NCBI RefSeq assembly: GCF_963576615.1
Contig: NC_088715.1
Span: 56,020,190 to 56,084,189 of the forward strand
Reading direction: 5' to 3'
DNA: 64,000 bases
Source of the DNA: Watersipora subatra
Taxonomy: Eukaryota > Bryozoa > Gymnolaemata > Cheilostomatida > Watersiporidae
In this document: positions 35,517 to 46,955 of the stretch, piece after piece
Numbering within the stretch: position 1 is the first letter of the stretch
How the letters are laid out: every line of letters begins with the position of its first letter
Position numbers and translations under genes: made by a program
The notes under the pieces: generated by a model
Seen by the model: the letters and a program-made list of their open reading frames with translations, nothing else
What the model was told of the DNA's origin: nothing
Databases searched by the model: none

Positions 35517-35855
35517 ATGGCTATGTCAAAAGTTCATGACAGTAGTAGCACGCTTCCAAAGTCCCAAAAATTACCGACTTTTAATTATAGTAAAGACGAT
35601 ACACTTGAGCGTTATCCACAGAGAATGGAGGGTTTTGCGACCGTTAATAAATGGGATGAAATGTGTGGGCTACCTTTATGTGTAATTTTCAATGAGCAAG
35701 AAAATGGAGGTGTATACTCTCGCTTATCTCACAGTGATGGAGGTAATTACAACACCTTTAAAATAGAGTTACTTTATGGATGTGACCTCGGTAGGGAAGG
35801 TTATACGAAAACGTTTAGAAAAGAAAAGCCTGATAGCACTAAATCTCCGCATTAG
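35517..35855 (+). pseudogene. Gypsy Gag, N-terminal fragment
   Basis: From the ATG at 35517 the frame reads KLPTFNYSKDDTLERY and WDEMCGLPLC, then VYSRLSHSDGGNYNTFKIEL and GYTKTFRKEKPDSTKSP. This is a known Gypsy Gag pattern (capsid N-terminal part). The frame ends early, and later Gag sequence to about 36460 is broken by stops. It is the first gene of the decayed element that continues to about 38040. Confidence 0.75.
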
Positions 35856-36959
35856 CTTTTAGCTGCATTGAACACATTGCTCAAGAAACGGGTAAATTCA
35901 GCAGCTGTCATGGCTGTTCCATCAGCTTTGGAACACACTGTATGTGAACCGCTCTTTATAGTGTGCTCAAAGAATTTAGCCATTTATTTAAAAGAACCGC
36001 AATCTGATTCGAGCGAAGGACTAAATAAAGTTGCGGATAGATATTAAATTGCTCATGAAAGTAAACTTACCGAAGGTTAAAAAATAATGTCAAACAAAAA
36101 TATTGTACTCAAGGTCAACTCCCGAGCTAATCTGTTCTATGTCGTAACAGCACTGAGTTTAGACATAAATCTCACTACCGTAAAGTTCTAAAACGAAAGT
36201 GTCTCAAGTGAAAACACTCTTTCATTTACCCAATTTTTATTCACAAAATGCCATCAAATGTGACCAAAGTAAGCAATTGATTAAGATTGATGCAAGCAAA
36301 GAAGGATGAAGATCAGGTTGAATATGATAGCGAGTCTTGGGATTCAGATGTTAAAGATTTGGAAGTTGTCAAGGGCTGCAAAAGTAATCAGGAAGTTAGA
36401 GTCTGATAGATTTAGGTCGCAGTGGTAGAGGGGTTATTGATAAGCTTATGAAACCTGAAAAGCTGTGAGATAGCTATTGTAATTTAGTGTTTATGATTGG
36501 AATTAAAATATATATCTAGTGAGTGAAACTTCAAATAGACATCCCACATGTCTTTGGTATTGTAAAATCTTACAGTATGAAATGTTCTATTTATGACTCG
36601 ATAGTGGACAGTTTAAAATCAGCTGATAAAGGTGAATATAAAGTTAATAGTGTAGGAGCAGGGATGACACAACTCTAATCGACATCTAGTAAAAAGCTTT
36701 TCTCCTTTAAAAATTAAAGAAATCACTGAAATGAAAGTAGATCGAGAAGATATTGCCAATGTGTGAAGAGAGAAAAAACTCAATACAGTCATTATTGAAA
36801 AAAAGTAGACGTAACTAGTATAGGCGCAGGAAACTGGCTTTAACATAAACAAGATGTGTTGTATTGCTCCCTTGTGGTCTAAAAAAGAAATCATTGAAAC
36901 AGTTGGTTTGGCTTGAGCCATTTAGGAAGTGTGTGATGAAGCAGCCTCAGCCATTTTTT

Positions 36960-37800
36960 TCAGTGGTCATCTGAGCGTGGCAAAAACCTGCGATCCTATT
37001 TTGTCATGCTTTTATTGGCTCCGTTTTTCAGCGAAGGTGGTCAAATTCTGTAGGTGATGGGACATTTGTTAAAAGACTATACCTAATAATAAAGTGAGTA
37101 AGGTACCCCTACAAAATATGTCATTGAAAGATGTTCTATTCAAAAAAGTAGCAGTAGATTTAATTGAACCAATCTATCCTCTTAGTGAGGAAATCCAATG
37201 TTAAAGCTTGACATTAGTTGACTTTGCAGCTTGGTATCTAGAGGGGGTTCTATTAAAAACTATTGATATTTAAACTGTTTTAAAAGCCATGGTTGATATT
37301 CTTAACTGACTAGGTGTTCCAGATAAGGTTCTAAGTGACATGGCTACTCAGTTTGTGTTCACATGTATGAAAGAAGTTGGACCGCCGTTAAGTATAAAAC
37401 AGATGATAATGACTTCTTATCATACAATGCGCAATAGTTGTGTCAAGAAGTTCAATGGTACCTTTAAGCAGACGCTGAAGAGATAATACAGCAAGCACCC
37501 AAGCAATGTTATAAATATGTTAATGCTCTGCCGTTGGTTCACCATTAAGTTATACAAGAGGCAAGTAGTTTTTCGCTATTTGAGTTATTCCATGGTCATG
37601 CTGTGTGCGAAACTACCAAAATTTTTTATGAGTTGTGAACTTTGGAAAATCTTGAAGCAGAGGTAATGAGTACATAGCAATATGTGTTTGAGCTGAGGGA
37701 TAAACTTGAAAACACCCCCAGCAAACAAAAACATCTATAGAAGACTCAGAGCTGAGATAAGCATGATCACGGTCATACAAGTATGAGGGAGTGCCTGTGG
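36960..37800 (+). pseudogene. Gypsy integrase remnant
   Basis: The zinc-binding entry reads GHLSVAKTCDPILSCFYW. The core reads KKVAVDLIEPIYPLSEE, TLVDFAAWYLEGVLLKT, LGVPDKVLSDMATQFV and KKFNGTFKQTLKR. The first two catalytic aspartates are visible; the position of the third acidic residue (normally EKFNGT) is Lys. Several in-frame stops are present. The C-terminal chromodomain-like part is only faint. Confidence 0.8.
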
Positions 37801-38335
37801 TCCAGTGTTCAAGTTCTAATCTTGTTGCCAACAGTTGAAGATTAGTTGTTGTTGCAGTGGATGAGTACTTTTGGCATTGTTGATCTGGTCAGCTTGAATG
37901 GCTATGCTATGGGGGCAAGTGAAAAGAGGACAATCTTTCATGCCAATCTTTTGAAGCAGTATTATTCTGAGGTCATTGTTAGTGGGGGTGTCCTAAAGAA
38001 GGTTAGTTGCTGTTGATATTGTTGATGAAAATGAGAACGTCAGCTTTTAGTTAGAACCTAGAATGTTACATTTTTAGAATTACGATGCTCTGCAAAATTG
38101 AATGGAAATACTACAGTAGTCACACAAATCAGTAAAATTGGTAATGTTATCTTGATTGATTTTACACTCTCATTATATTAAAATTACTTTTACTTTTTCT
38201 GTACATTATTCAAGTTTTATTTACAAACCGTTTGCTGTCAGTTCAAGTTTGCTGATTTAGAACTGTCAAAAAAAGAATGCTTATAATTTTCAGTAACTTG
38301 CTAGAACAGAAAAATGGTCTTATACTAATATAAGA

Positions 38336-38552
38336 AATATATATATAATATATATATAAAATATATATATAATATAAATATATATATAATATATATTATA
38401 TATAATATATATAATATATATTATATATATATAATATAAATATATATATATATATATAATATATATATTATATATATAATATATAATATAATATATATAT
38501 TATATATATAATATATATAATATATATACATTATATATATAATATATATATG

Positions 38553-38582
<30 letters not shown>
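38336..38582. repeat. AT-only block at spacer/right arm junction
   Basis: About 245 bases made solely of A and T in TATATAAT-type words, directly before the right arm begins. It mirrors the shorter AT tract at the left junction. Confidence 0.95.
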
Positions 38583-38583
<1 letters not shown>

Positions 38584-40134
38584 GTCAAATTAGATTGAAT
38601 AGGAGGCCACTTTGGAAAATATATCCACGATATAGGGCTTTCGGATAATAGGAGGCTTCTGATAGGAGGCTTCGCTAGAAACATGCTTAAACAACTCTAC
38701 TCGTCATGCTGATCACATACGTATCTATTTTGTATTTTGCATAAATTTTGCCGGAGAGTTCAACATTTTGGAAAATTTTGCAGGTTAGGAGGCTCTGTAG
38801 TTTGAAATGGAGGACCTCCCATTAGCGTAAAATTTGAAAATTTTTATACAAAATCTTGAGTTGTCTTCTCTTTTGCAAGAGAAGTTATCTTCTCATTAAT
38901 TTCAGGGCCTCCTATTATGTTTTTATATCTTGAATTAGATAGTCCTAGTTCCAAGCTCTAATTCTTTTCTTTTTATATAAATTTAGCTAATTATGATATT
39001 TAGTTTGGTTCTTTTTAGTTGTAATGAACCTTTATTGCATCATTTAATTTTCTATCAATTGGTTAAAAAGGCAAACTAATTTGGGTTTCAGGGATTTTGC
39101 CAACAGATCTTAAGAAAACCGATTTGCAGGCACATCTGTGTGTGCTTTGATCTAAAGTTTATCATACGTATTATTCATAAAATTGAAAACTTATGCTTTC
39201 CCTTAATAGCTTGTTAGTGGGCATGCATGGCAAAAACAAGCATTTTGTCCATTTTAAAAAAGTTGTAATAAGTTGCAATAAAAGCTAGGATGGTATTGAC
39301 ATCAAGCAATTAGTATTGAAACCATCCTGATTGTCAAATAGAAAACTTTTAAAATGTATATTAATTAAAACAGTGCATATATTCATGCTGCCAAATATGC
39401 CTGGTAGAGTCAGAGACACCCAATTTTTAAAACATAAATGTCAATCATGGGATATTTGCATACCTGTGGCCACATTTATTACTTATACAATTTGATTAAG
39501 TCAATTGCTTGCTACTGAGGCAAAACTGGGAAATATAGCATATGTGGGGCCCTTTGGATTATAAAAGGTTTCAGATAAGAGCTTTCGATAAAACCATGCA
39601 GTAACATTGAACACACTGTGCAGATTGCATGCATGTATATCTAACTCACATTTATCAACATTGGTCAGCATATTTCTTTAAAAAAAGCCCAAACTTACTC
39701 ATAAGGAAAAAAATTGACTCTTTAAGCAACCCCGTCAAGGAGTTGAGTTTACAGAAAAGGAAAGCTCAATATAAGTACGTCAAACAAATTGCTTAAGTGA
39801 GTGCAACGGTGACAAATAAAATATTCTTAAAACACAATGAGTTTGTATAAATTTAAAAGTCTTTAGTGCAAATGGAGCAACCTATCAAAAGCAGGCCAAA
39901 CAGCTGTTACATTACCAAAAGATTAAAAATCAAAGCATTCACAAGAATACCATAAAACATCAACAAAAGTGGACTATTTTATCTCTGTCAAATAAAGCTG
40001 TAGAGCTTCAAAACACTGAGCTCCATAATTGTCTTGCAAATTGTGTGACCATTTCCTGGCACCTCGAGTATAATGTGTGGAGTGGTGGTAGCTGTAACTA
40101 ATGGCTCTGCACAATGTTTAAAATATGATTTTAG

Positions 40135-40323
40135 CTAGAGATCTTTGAAGCAATTCGCAAGAGAACTTTGCTGACTGTAGACACGCCCAGCTACAGAAAT
40201 AACTTTAAGGTTGGATGTCATTTCAGTCACCGGATGCCTTTTTGGAAATTGAACATCAACTTGTTGTTTGAAGGTTAGGCAATCTAGACCACTTTGCCTC
40301 CACTGGTAAATATGCTGCTCTAC
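40135..40323 (-). CDS. Candidate terminal exon B, right-arm copy
   Basis: The copy of 14354-14533 with an intact acceptor. The frame is open with replacements such as G to D and R to C. The stop is displaced three codons by loss of the original TAA. Its upstream partner exon (43806-43942) is frameshifted, so this gene copy is probably non-functional. Confidence 0.35.
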   Translation of the reverse strand, partial: VEQHIYQWRQSGLDCLTFKQQVDVQFPKRHPVTEMTSNLKVISVAGRVYSQQSSLANCFKDL

Positions 40324-40977
40324 CTGCAAAGAAACCAGTTATTAACCTGTTAGTATAGTTAAAAATTAGGAGAATGTTGAACACTACTCATTTTACAGAC
40401 TTTCCCAAGATATCAAACCAGCTTTAAAACAATACTGACTAAAAAGTGTGCTCCATCATGTTGTTTTAGAACGCTTAGGAGATTGGCCAGAAACTTGAAG
40501 AGTAGGCTTTTGCAGCAAGCTATATCGGTGGCTGTACTAAATTTAGGTCGCACAGAAGATGCTTTCCTACTAAAACTCTGCATAATTATGTTTCCCCTAG
40601 AGATTGCAGTTCTCACTATGTTGATGTTTTGCCTAAAAAAATTAACCTAGTAAGCCTTAAAAAATTCTTGTTTCGATGTTGTTAACACAAGTTAACTCAA
40701 AAAAAGTAAAAAACAACAAACATTATCATTAATGCTTTCTTTTAAGCTAAAGCTTTTTTGTCAAACTATTAGGTAAGAATGGTATCTTTTAAATATAAAA
40801 TGTAATGAATAGTTGGGTTAAGAAAAGCTTTGCTTTACAAACTAATAATTACAGCGTTACCATTCCTCTTATTTCTAAGCAAAATGCACCAAAATCTACA
40901 AAATTTTACACATTCAGCCTGTACTGTGATGAGAACCGTGTCTGTCCATATAAAGCCACCGTTGGATAATGGAAAAA

Positions 40978-41050
40978 TATTGCATCATACAGGATTTGAA
41001 CTTGCAACATTTACCTTGCTAGACTGACACTACAACAACTATGCTAATTG
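40978..41050 (-). repeat. tRNA-like SINE head (right arm)
   Basis: Reverse-complement partner of 13622-13692, with the B-box-like AGTTCAAATCC kept. Confidence 0.45.
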
Positions 41051-41884
41051 ACCTTGTAATAATTTGCAATATTTGAATGCATAATTATTGCAACTGATAA
41101 TCTTTTACAGCACTCTACACTGCCATGATGTTTTTTAGTACAAGCCAAGTTGATTCAAAATCTTGAGCTGAGTAAAATTCCTAACTGTCTACACGGTCAA
41201 TTTTTTCCATGCACAAATTGACTATAAATTGTATAAAAGTCCCTTTTCATTCAGTTGGCCTTTAACAATGTAAGGTTGGTGTGTATGAATATGCCTTTCA
41301 CTGCAATGCATACATGTACAAATTAAGCATAGGGTTACTGCCAGGTTACTCTGCAAAGCAGAGTTGTCCTCTCGCGCACTCCAAACAAATCCTAAATATT
41401 TAGGATTATACATTAATCATTAATTATATAGACATTATTGAAATTCTTTAAATAGTTTAAAAGTTTCTATTAAAACATATTTTTAGCTTTTGTTTACACT
41501 ATTTAGTCTCTGCTTATATAATAAAGCTACTCTTTGCCATTAGCATGTCTGTGCCAATGCGCTCGTTTATAACAGTTCATCTTCGTAGACTATTTGAGAT
41601 GACCAAAATAAATTCTAGCTCAGCTAAAAATTTAATTCTGATGCTGATATCAACTGATTTGGCAATTAAAAAAACATTCAGTTTTTAAGGTTGTAAACAT
41701 GAATTTGGAGATCAAAAAGAAGGTGAGGTGAATAAAAGCCACAAGAGACAGACTGCTACTTGTTGCGGCTAGCTAACAAAGTAAAATCAGTGTCTGTATG
41801 ACATCATTTATCCATCGTCGGGAAGAGCTTGGGAGCAAAATAGATTTTGATGAGACTAGATATCATGACATTCAGCTTGGTATA

Positions 41885-42831
41885 CAGACGGTCCCCAACC
41901 TACGAACGAGTTACGTTCCGAACATTTGTTTGTACAGTGAATTTGTTCGTAAGTTGCTTCAGTGCTATATTTTGTATTATAATTTATGCTTAACATGTAT
42001 TTATTTATTATTGATGCCTACATGTATATAAGTATATTGAAGGTTTATATAAGTATGTTTAAGGCTTGTATAAGTAACCTGTAAATTGGTTTGTACTGAA
42101 AAAACTTTTTAATAAAATGGAGAGAATACTGTGGTGGACGCCGGGCCATGACACTGCATTTCTTATTGATTGTATGTGTTGTCCTTTTTTATTATATCAT
42201 TGTTTTAATCGTTATGCTAGAACTTATCGTTGTCCTTTTTTATGTGTTGTCCTTTTATTATATTGTTGTTTCACTCGTTATTCTATTGTTATATCTGATA
42301 TCCCATCATAACACTATCATTTATCGTCACTTTTATTGTTGTCATACCAACTCGCTAGCGGTCCTATTTATTCACCTTGTTAGCCGGTGTTCTCACCGTT
42401 TGCCGTTAGGACGGAACGGTTGATATTACTGAATATAACGGAGCGCACTCATTTATTTGAGCAGAGCAGATAGATGTACGCTCCTCGAATAGTGAAATTT
42501 CCTTCGCTAATAAAAAGCTGAATGAAACTACACACACTCTTCTTTTTATTTATTAGTCTAGATCGTGCCAAGTAAAGGTTGGCAAACTCCTTTACAATAC
42601 ATACAGGAAAAATAAAAAAGTTATTTGCGCATTGGAGATGCGTTCACACACTTATGCACTGCAATGAACTGGGCAGAGGAAGGTGGATGCTGGGTGATGC
42701 TTCTACGTAGCGCCTCTTTCTGCCGCTAATACGTCGGTAATACCGTCGGTATTATCGATGAATATACGCGCAGACCTGTTCGTATGTACCGTCGTTCGTA
42801 ACTCGAATGTTCGTAAGCAGGAGTCTGTCAG
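41885..42831. mobile_element. TA-flanked DNA transposon, right-arm copy
   Basis: Partner of 11858-12788. The end at 41885 keeps CAGACGGTCCCC; the other end has decayed (GAGTCTGTCAG). Confidence 0.8.
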
Positions 42832-43805
42832 TATTAACACTCCAAAGCTTTCACTGATAGATCCCCTTCAAATATTTCTGATTTCTTGCGAGGCGAATCA
42901 TTTTACATATTTTTGACAAAAATGACAATCTCTAATGACAAACTAGTTTAACAATGTATTGGTATCTATAATAGCGAACCCTATGCTTCTTATCATTGCT
43001 CAAGTTTGGCAAGAATGTAAGCGATATTTTTAAGGACAACTATGAAAATTTTGTTAATAAATTTGGGAATTTTCACCAACTTGACACTTTACCCTATATG
43101 GCATTACTTATGTTGGTCAAACAAAAGCTTTACATAAATTCTTTACATGGAGAGGAATTTGCGTTATAATAGGTATACATGTACATTATAGAAAAATTTG
43201 CTGTACAGCTATTCCAACCAGATAAAAATCTGACCTATGCCCATACTACAAAAAATTCATAATTTGAGTTAAAATACTTGGATTTAAGTTAGAATATGAC
43301 CTAAAAGTCAATGAAAGGAACATTAATTTACTTTTCACATAGGAAACAAATACATTATGCTAATGAAACAATGCAAGTGTTTTGGCCTTAAAGTTTGGCT
43401 CATTTATGTATATACTTAAAAACATTACTTTTTATTTTGTGTGTTTTCACTGTCCACAAAAGACCCTGGTCCCCGTTAATCCTGAAAATTGAATGATGAC
43501 TGCAGAAAACAGCTATGACAGGCCGAACTGGATTTGGAACAAAAGGTACATTTCTCACAAACAGAGATTGTAAATGGTACAAAAATGCAAGTTAAGCAAT
43601 ATGAGTGTCATTCAGAGTTTAAAAAAAGCTATAGCTTGTTGCAGACTATTAGATACATCGTCCAAATACATATTATTGAAATTTTCGGACTAGCACAAAA
43701 ATTTTCATTTCAATATTTGTAAAATACATCTAAAAAAAATATTGTTTTTCACCAAAGTTCATTCTATGTCACTCAATATTTTGGTGTTTTGACACCATAA
43801 TTTAC

Positions 43806-43942
43806 CTTCACTAAGTTCCTTTGTCCGCTTTCCTCTGACCAGAACCTCCCCAAATATGTAAGCTTTTGTAACCTTGAATCGCCAATTCTTTAGATAACTT
43901 GTCTAGCACCAGAGTGGGTGCGGAACATGTTATAGCAACACC
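43806..43942 (-). pseudogene. Exon A, right-arm copy, frameshifted
   Basis: 137 bases instead of 138: one T is missing in the codon after TGGGGAGG. Splice sites are intact. The frameshift leads to an early stop. Confidence 0.5.
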
Positions 43943-44798
43943 CTGCAATTAGTAATAACAAAATAGAAATATCACATTTTTTGAATAGATGATTTTCCGA
44001 TTTAAATTAAACTCTGTTCATAGCTAATCAATTGCAAGCTCATTGATTGCTGCAAAAAAGGAAAAAACTGAGCAAGCAGAAGTGCATCTGATATTTTAGC
44101 TTATGACTCTCAATCCCAGCTCTGATATTTGTCATCATTGTGATTTGTAGGCAGTAGAAGAACGCGAGTTAAGCAATGTAAAAACTTATTCATATCCTAT
44201 TAAAAAAATGGACTTCAAATGTTGAAGTGGTATTTCAAAAGCAATTACTCATTCGTAAAATTGATAGTCAGTAGTCTGACCCTGATCTGGACTTGGCTTT
44301 TAGATATTATTGCAAGGTAAAGTTTAGAGCTGGTCACCATAGGTTTTAACTGTGAGTTTCAGTTCCTATCCCAGACACTATGCTTACATATAGTCTGTAC
44401 AAGTGCTATCGTCAATGGTCAGGCAACCAGAATGCAAGAACATGACAAATATAAACATGTAAGGGTGAATAGGAGCTGTATACACAATTAAAATAAAGCA
44501 GTTATTTCACAGGGCACAGTCCAATTTGTAAAACGGAATAACTAGTAAATGACATTCAACTAAATTGTTGTTGATGACAGCTCTGCACAAGCTTCAGCTA
44601 AACATTCACAGATAAAAATTACATAAAGAAATACACAAACTAAAAAGCAATAATACTTAGTCAATACTAAGAATGATTATGAAGTTTAAGAATATTAATC
44701 AAAATTACGTACAGTGGCACTCGCATACCGTTGTTGCTTGAAAGGTATGTTTCCAAAAGAAAGTCTTGTTATTTTTCGAAAAGATCACTAATGCTTAA

Positions 44799-45708
44799 AG
44801 GTTGACTTGCAACAAAATTCACACTACAGTTATTTGGTATCAAAAGATTCACTATGTCTTACTCTGTTGTGTTGCATGTGCAATATATGTAGAAATGTGA
44901 TAACATGCTCTTAAAAGCTGAAAAGCGAACAGTTAATCGCCGCCATCACAAAATTGCCGAAGATTACAATCCCGTTCCAAAAATTGGTCAAATGGAACGT
45001 AGCTCAACAAGATGGCTTCTGTTTACACTTTCATGCAACCTCATTCATTTAAATTATTTCACAAATACACTTCACGCATTTAATAAAACAATGTCTATTG
45101 TCCTCAAGCATCTGTTTCCTCATCACTGTATTGATGTCACTTTGAGCACTGATATCTCAAAACCTACCGTAAAAATTTGTTTAATTTTTAACCTTAGCTC
45201 GAAGGAATGCATATCATCATCTGATAAGCATGAAAAGCCTGTTGGTCACTTGTGATAGTCAAAAAATGCTGCGGAAATTATGCTCGCTGTTTGGCAGGAA
45301 GCATGGGTCACATGATCAGATTGCGACTAGACGATTAGATCAACCCAAAACAAAATTGTAAACTAGCAAGCATCTATATTTAGTAAGAGCTATTTGGTGA
45401 AACCCAAAGTTTATGTCATAAACTAGTGCTACAAGAAGTTTTATATTGAGCCTTTTACGGAACTTACAATTCATGTGAGAAGATCACGGGTCAAAACAAT
45501 AACCAAATCATTTTACTATGTCAGAGAAATAAATTGATTCCAATCTACGGCGGTTTCGGGATCGCGGAGATTAACTGTTTCTTTTTTAGCTTTTAAGAGC
45601 TTGTAATCACAGTTCTCCATATTTTGCACCTACAACACAGCAGAGTAAGCCATGGTGAATCTTTTGATACCAAATAACCGTAATGAAATTTTGTTGCAAG
45701 TCAACCTT
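44799..45708. mobile_element. MITE family A, right-arm copy
   Basis: Partner of 8983-9893 with the same ends. An open frame of about 116 codons inside is not conserved in the left copy and is treated as chance. Confidence 0.85.
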
Positions 45709-46384
45709 CAACAAGCAAAATGATAACAAGCTCCAGTACCATGCATTGACAACTTGGGCAGCTAAGTCGTACATGCAAATCAGAAGAGTATTTTACGGTA
45801 TTTTGGAAAAGCCAATAATTAACCAATATTTGAGTTTTCATCAAATTAAAGTACATTTAATGGGCCATTTTAGCAGCGCAAAGAAAGCACATTTCTGATG
45901 ACCATTTGCACCAATTTAGGGCAGGTAGTAGGAGTGAAACAAATTGGTTCGACTTATTTTAGTCAAAAATGGATACAAGTATTAGCCAAATAAAAGTTTG
46001 TTACGGAAAGTTTTATCATAATAACATAATTTGAAATAAATTATATGATAAACCGCTTGCAGTTGCTTCATTTTTTCCTGCAAACGCATTAAAATCTGTA
46101 ATAGAAAACAAGACACCTATACAAAATCAAAACTGGTTGTTAATTTCTGTTAGTGATGACATATTTTTTATTGTAGTTTTACAGTAGCACTATTAGGTTC
46201 CAAACAGTGCATTAACTATTAATATGTGTCATGATCACAGAATTCATGGTAAGTCGGGATTACAAGGTTTAGCAAACAAAATTTTGATTCTAGCCAAATT
46301 ACAGCAGATTTTATGGTCAAAAAACTGAAGCACGTTTACCATTAGTGCAAAAACATAGTTCCAAGAAAACTGGTGTTAAAGTTT

Positions 46385-46955
46385 GAGAAACGAAAACAAA
46401 TGTACAGTTTTGTTTACATTTCAAAACGACATAGCAACCAATATCAAGATATTGTGATATTTATCTAGATTTCTGCACTTGGATCCAAAACATTATGCTG
46501 AATTTAAAAATCTAAACATATTTTAGCTGGTTTTCAAAGAAATAGCTGTATATTTATAAGAAAGTGTATTACTTAATTTTGCAGATATTAAAAACAGCTT
46601 GATAGTATCGCTATATTGGGCACACCCAAATCATCAACCAAATCTTTAGAAAAATAACAACAGTAACATATTGCACACCATCGGTCATTATATACTTCGA
46701 CCTTGCAAACTCGAATAATTATTCTCATAACTAAATCTGATTATAATTTCATAAAAATTGAATAATTATTCTTATTATTAAATATTGTAGTAATCTTGTA
46801 AGAATCGTTAGGAAAATATCACCGCAACTCCCTTTACTTTCACTGCTTTTGACATCAGTTAGAATACCAAAGTACTCATTACAAGTGTCCAAAATGTCAA
46901 AGTTACCTTTAAAATCGGCAAAAAAGAAACAATTATGTTTATCGGACACCATTTT
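46385..46955 (-). repeat. Interspersed repeat, right-arm copy
   Basis: Partner of 7741-8310. Confidence 0.7.

Larger units (their letters stand above)
35517..38040 (+). mobile_element. Decayed Gypsy retrotransposon lacking RT/RNase H
   Basis: Gag (35517-36460) and a possible protease region (about 36500-36700) are followed, after a short gap, directly by the integrase. The normal ~1.5-2 kb of reverse transcriptase and RNase H is missing. No matching LTR pair was found around it. Every domain has stops. Confidence 0.75.
16105..38582. other. Spacer between the inverted-repeat arms
   Basis: About 22.5 kb lies between the two arms, bounded on both sides by TA dinucleotide tracts. It holds one intact gene (fucosyltransferase, 24363-25559, minus strand) among fragments of LINEs, a Gypsy element, a Gag-only retroelement, Helitron-like ends and several DNA transposons. 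If the arms recombine with each other, this segment would invert. That is inference from the geometry. Confidence 0.85.

Noticed and set aside
44905-45255. 116-codon frame inside MITE A
   Set aside because: Frame is not kept in the other two copies, so it is chance within a non-coding element.
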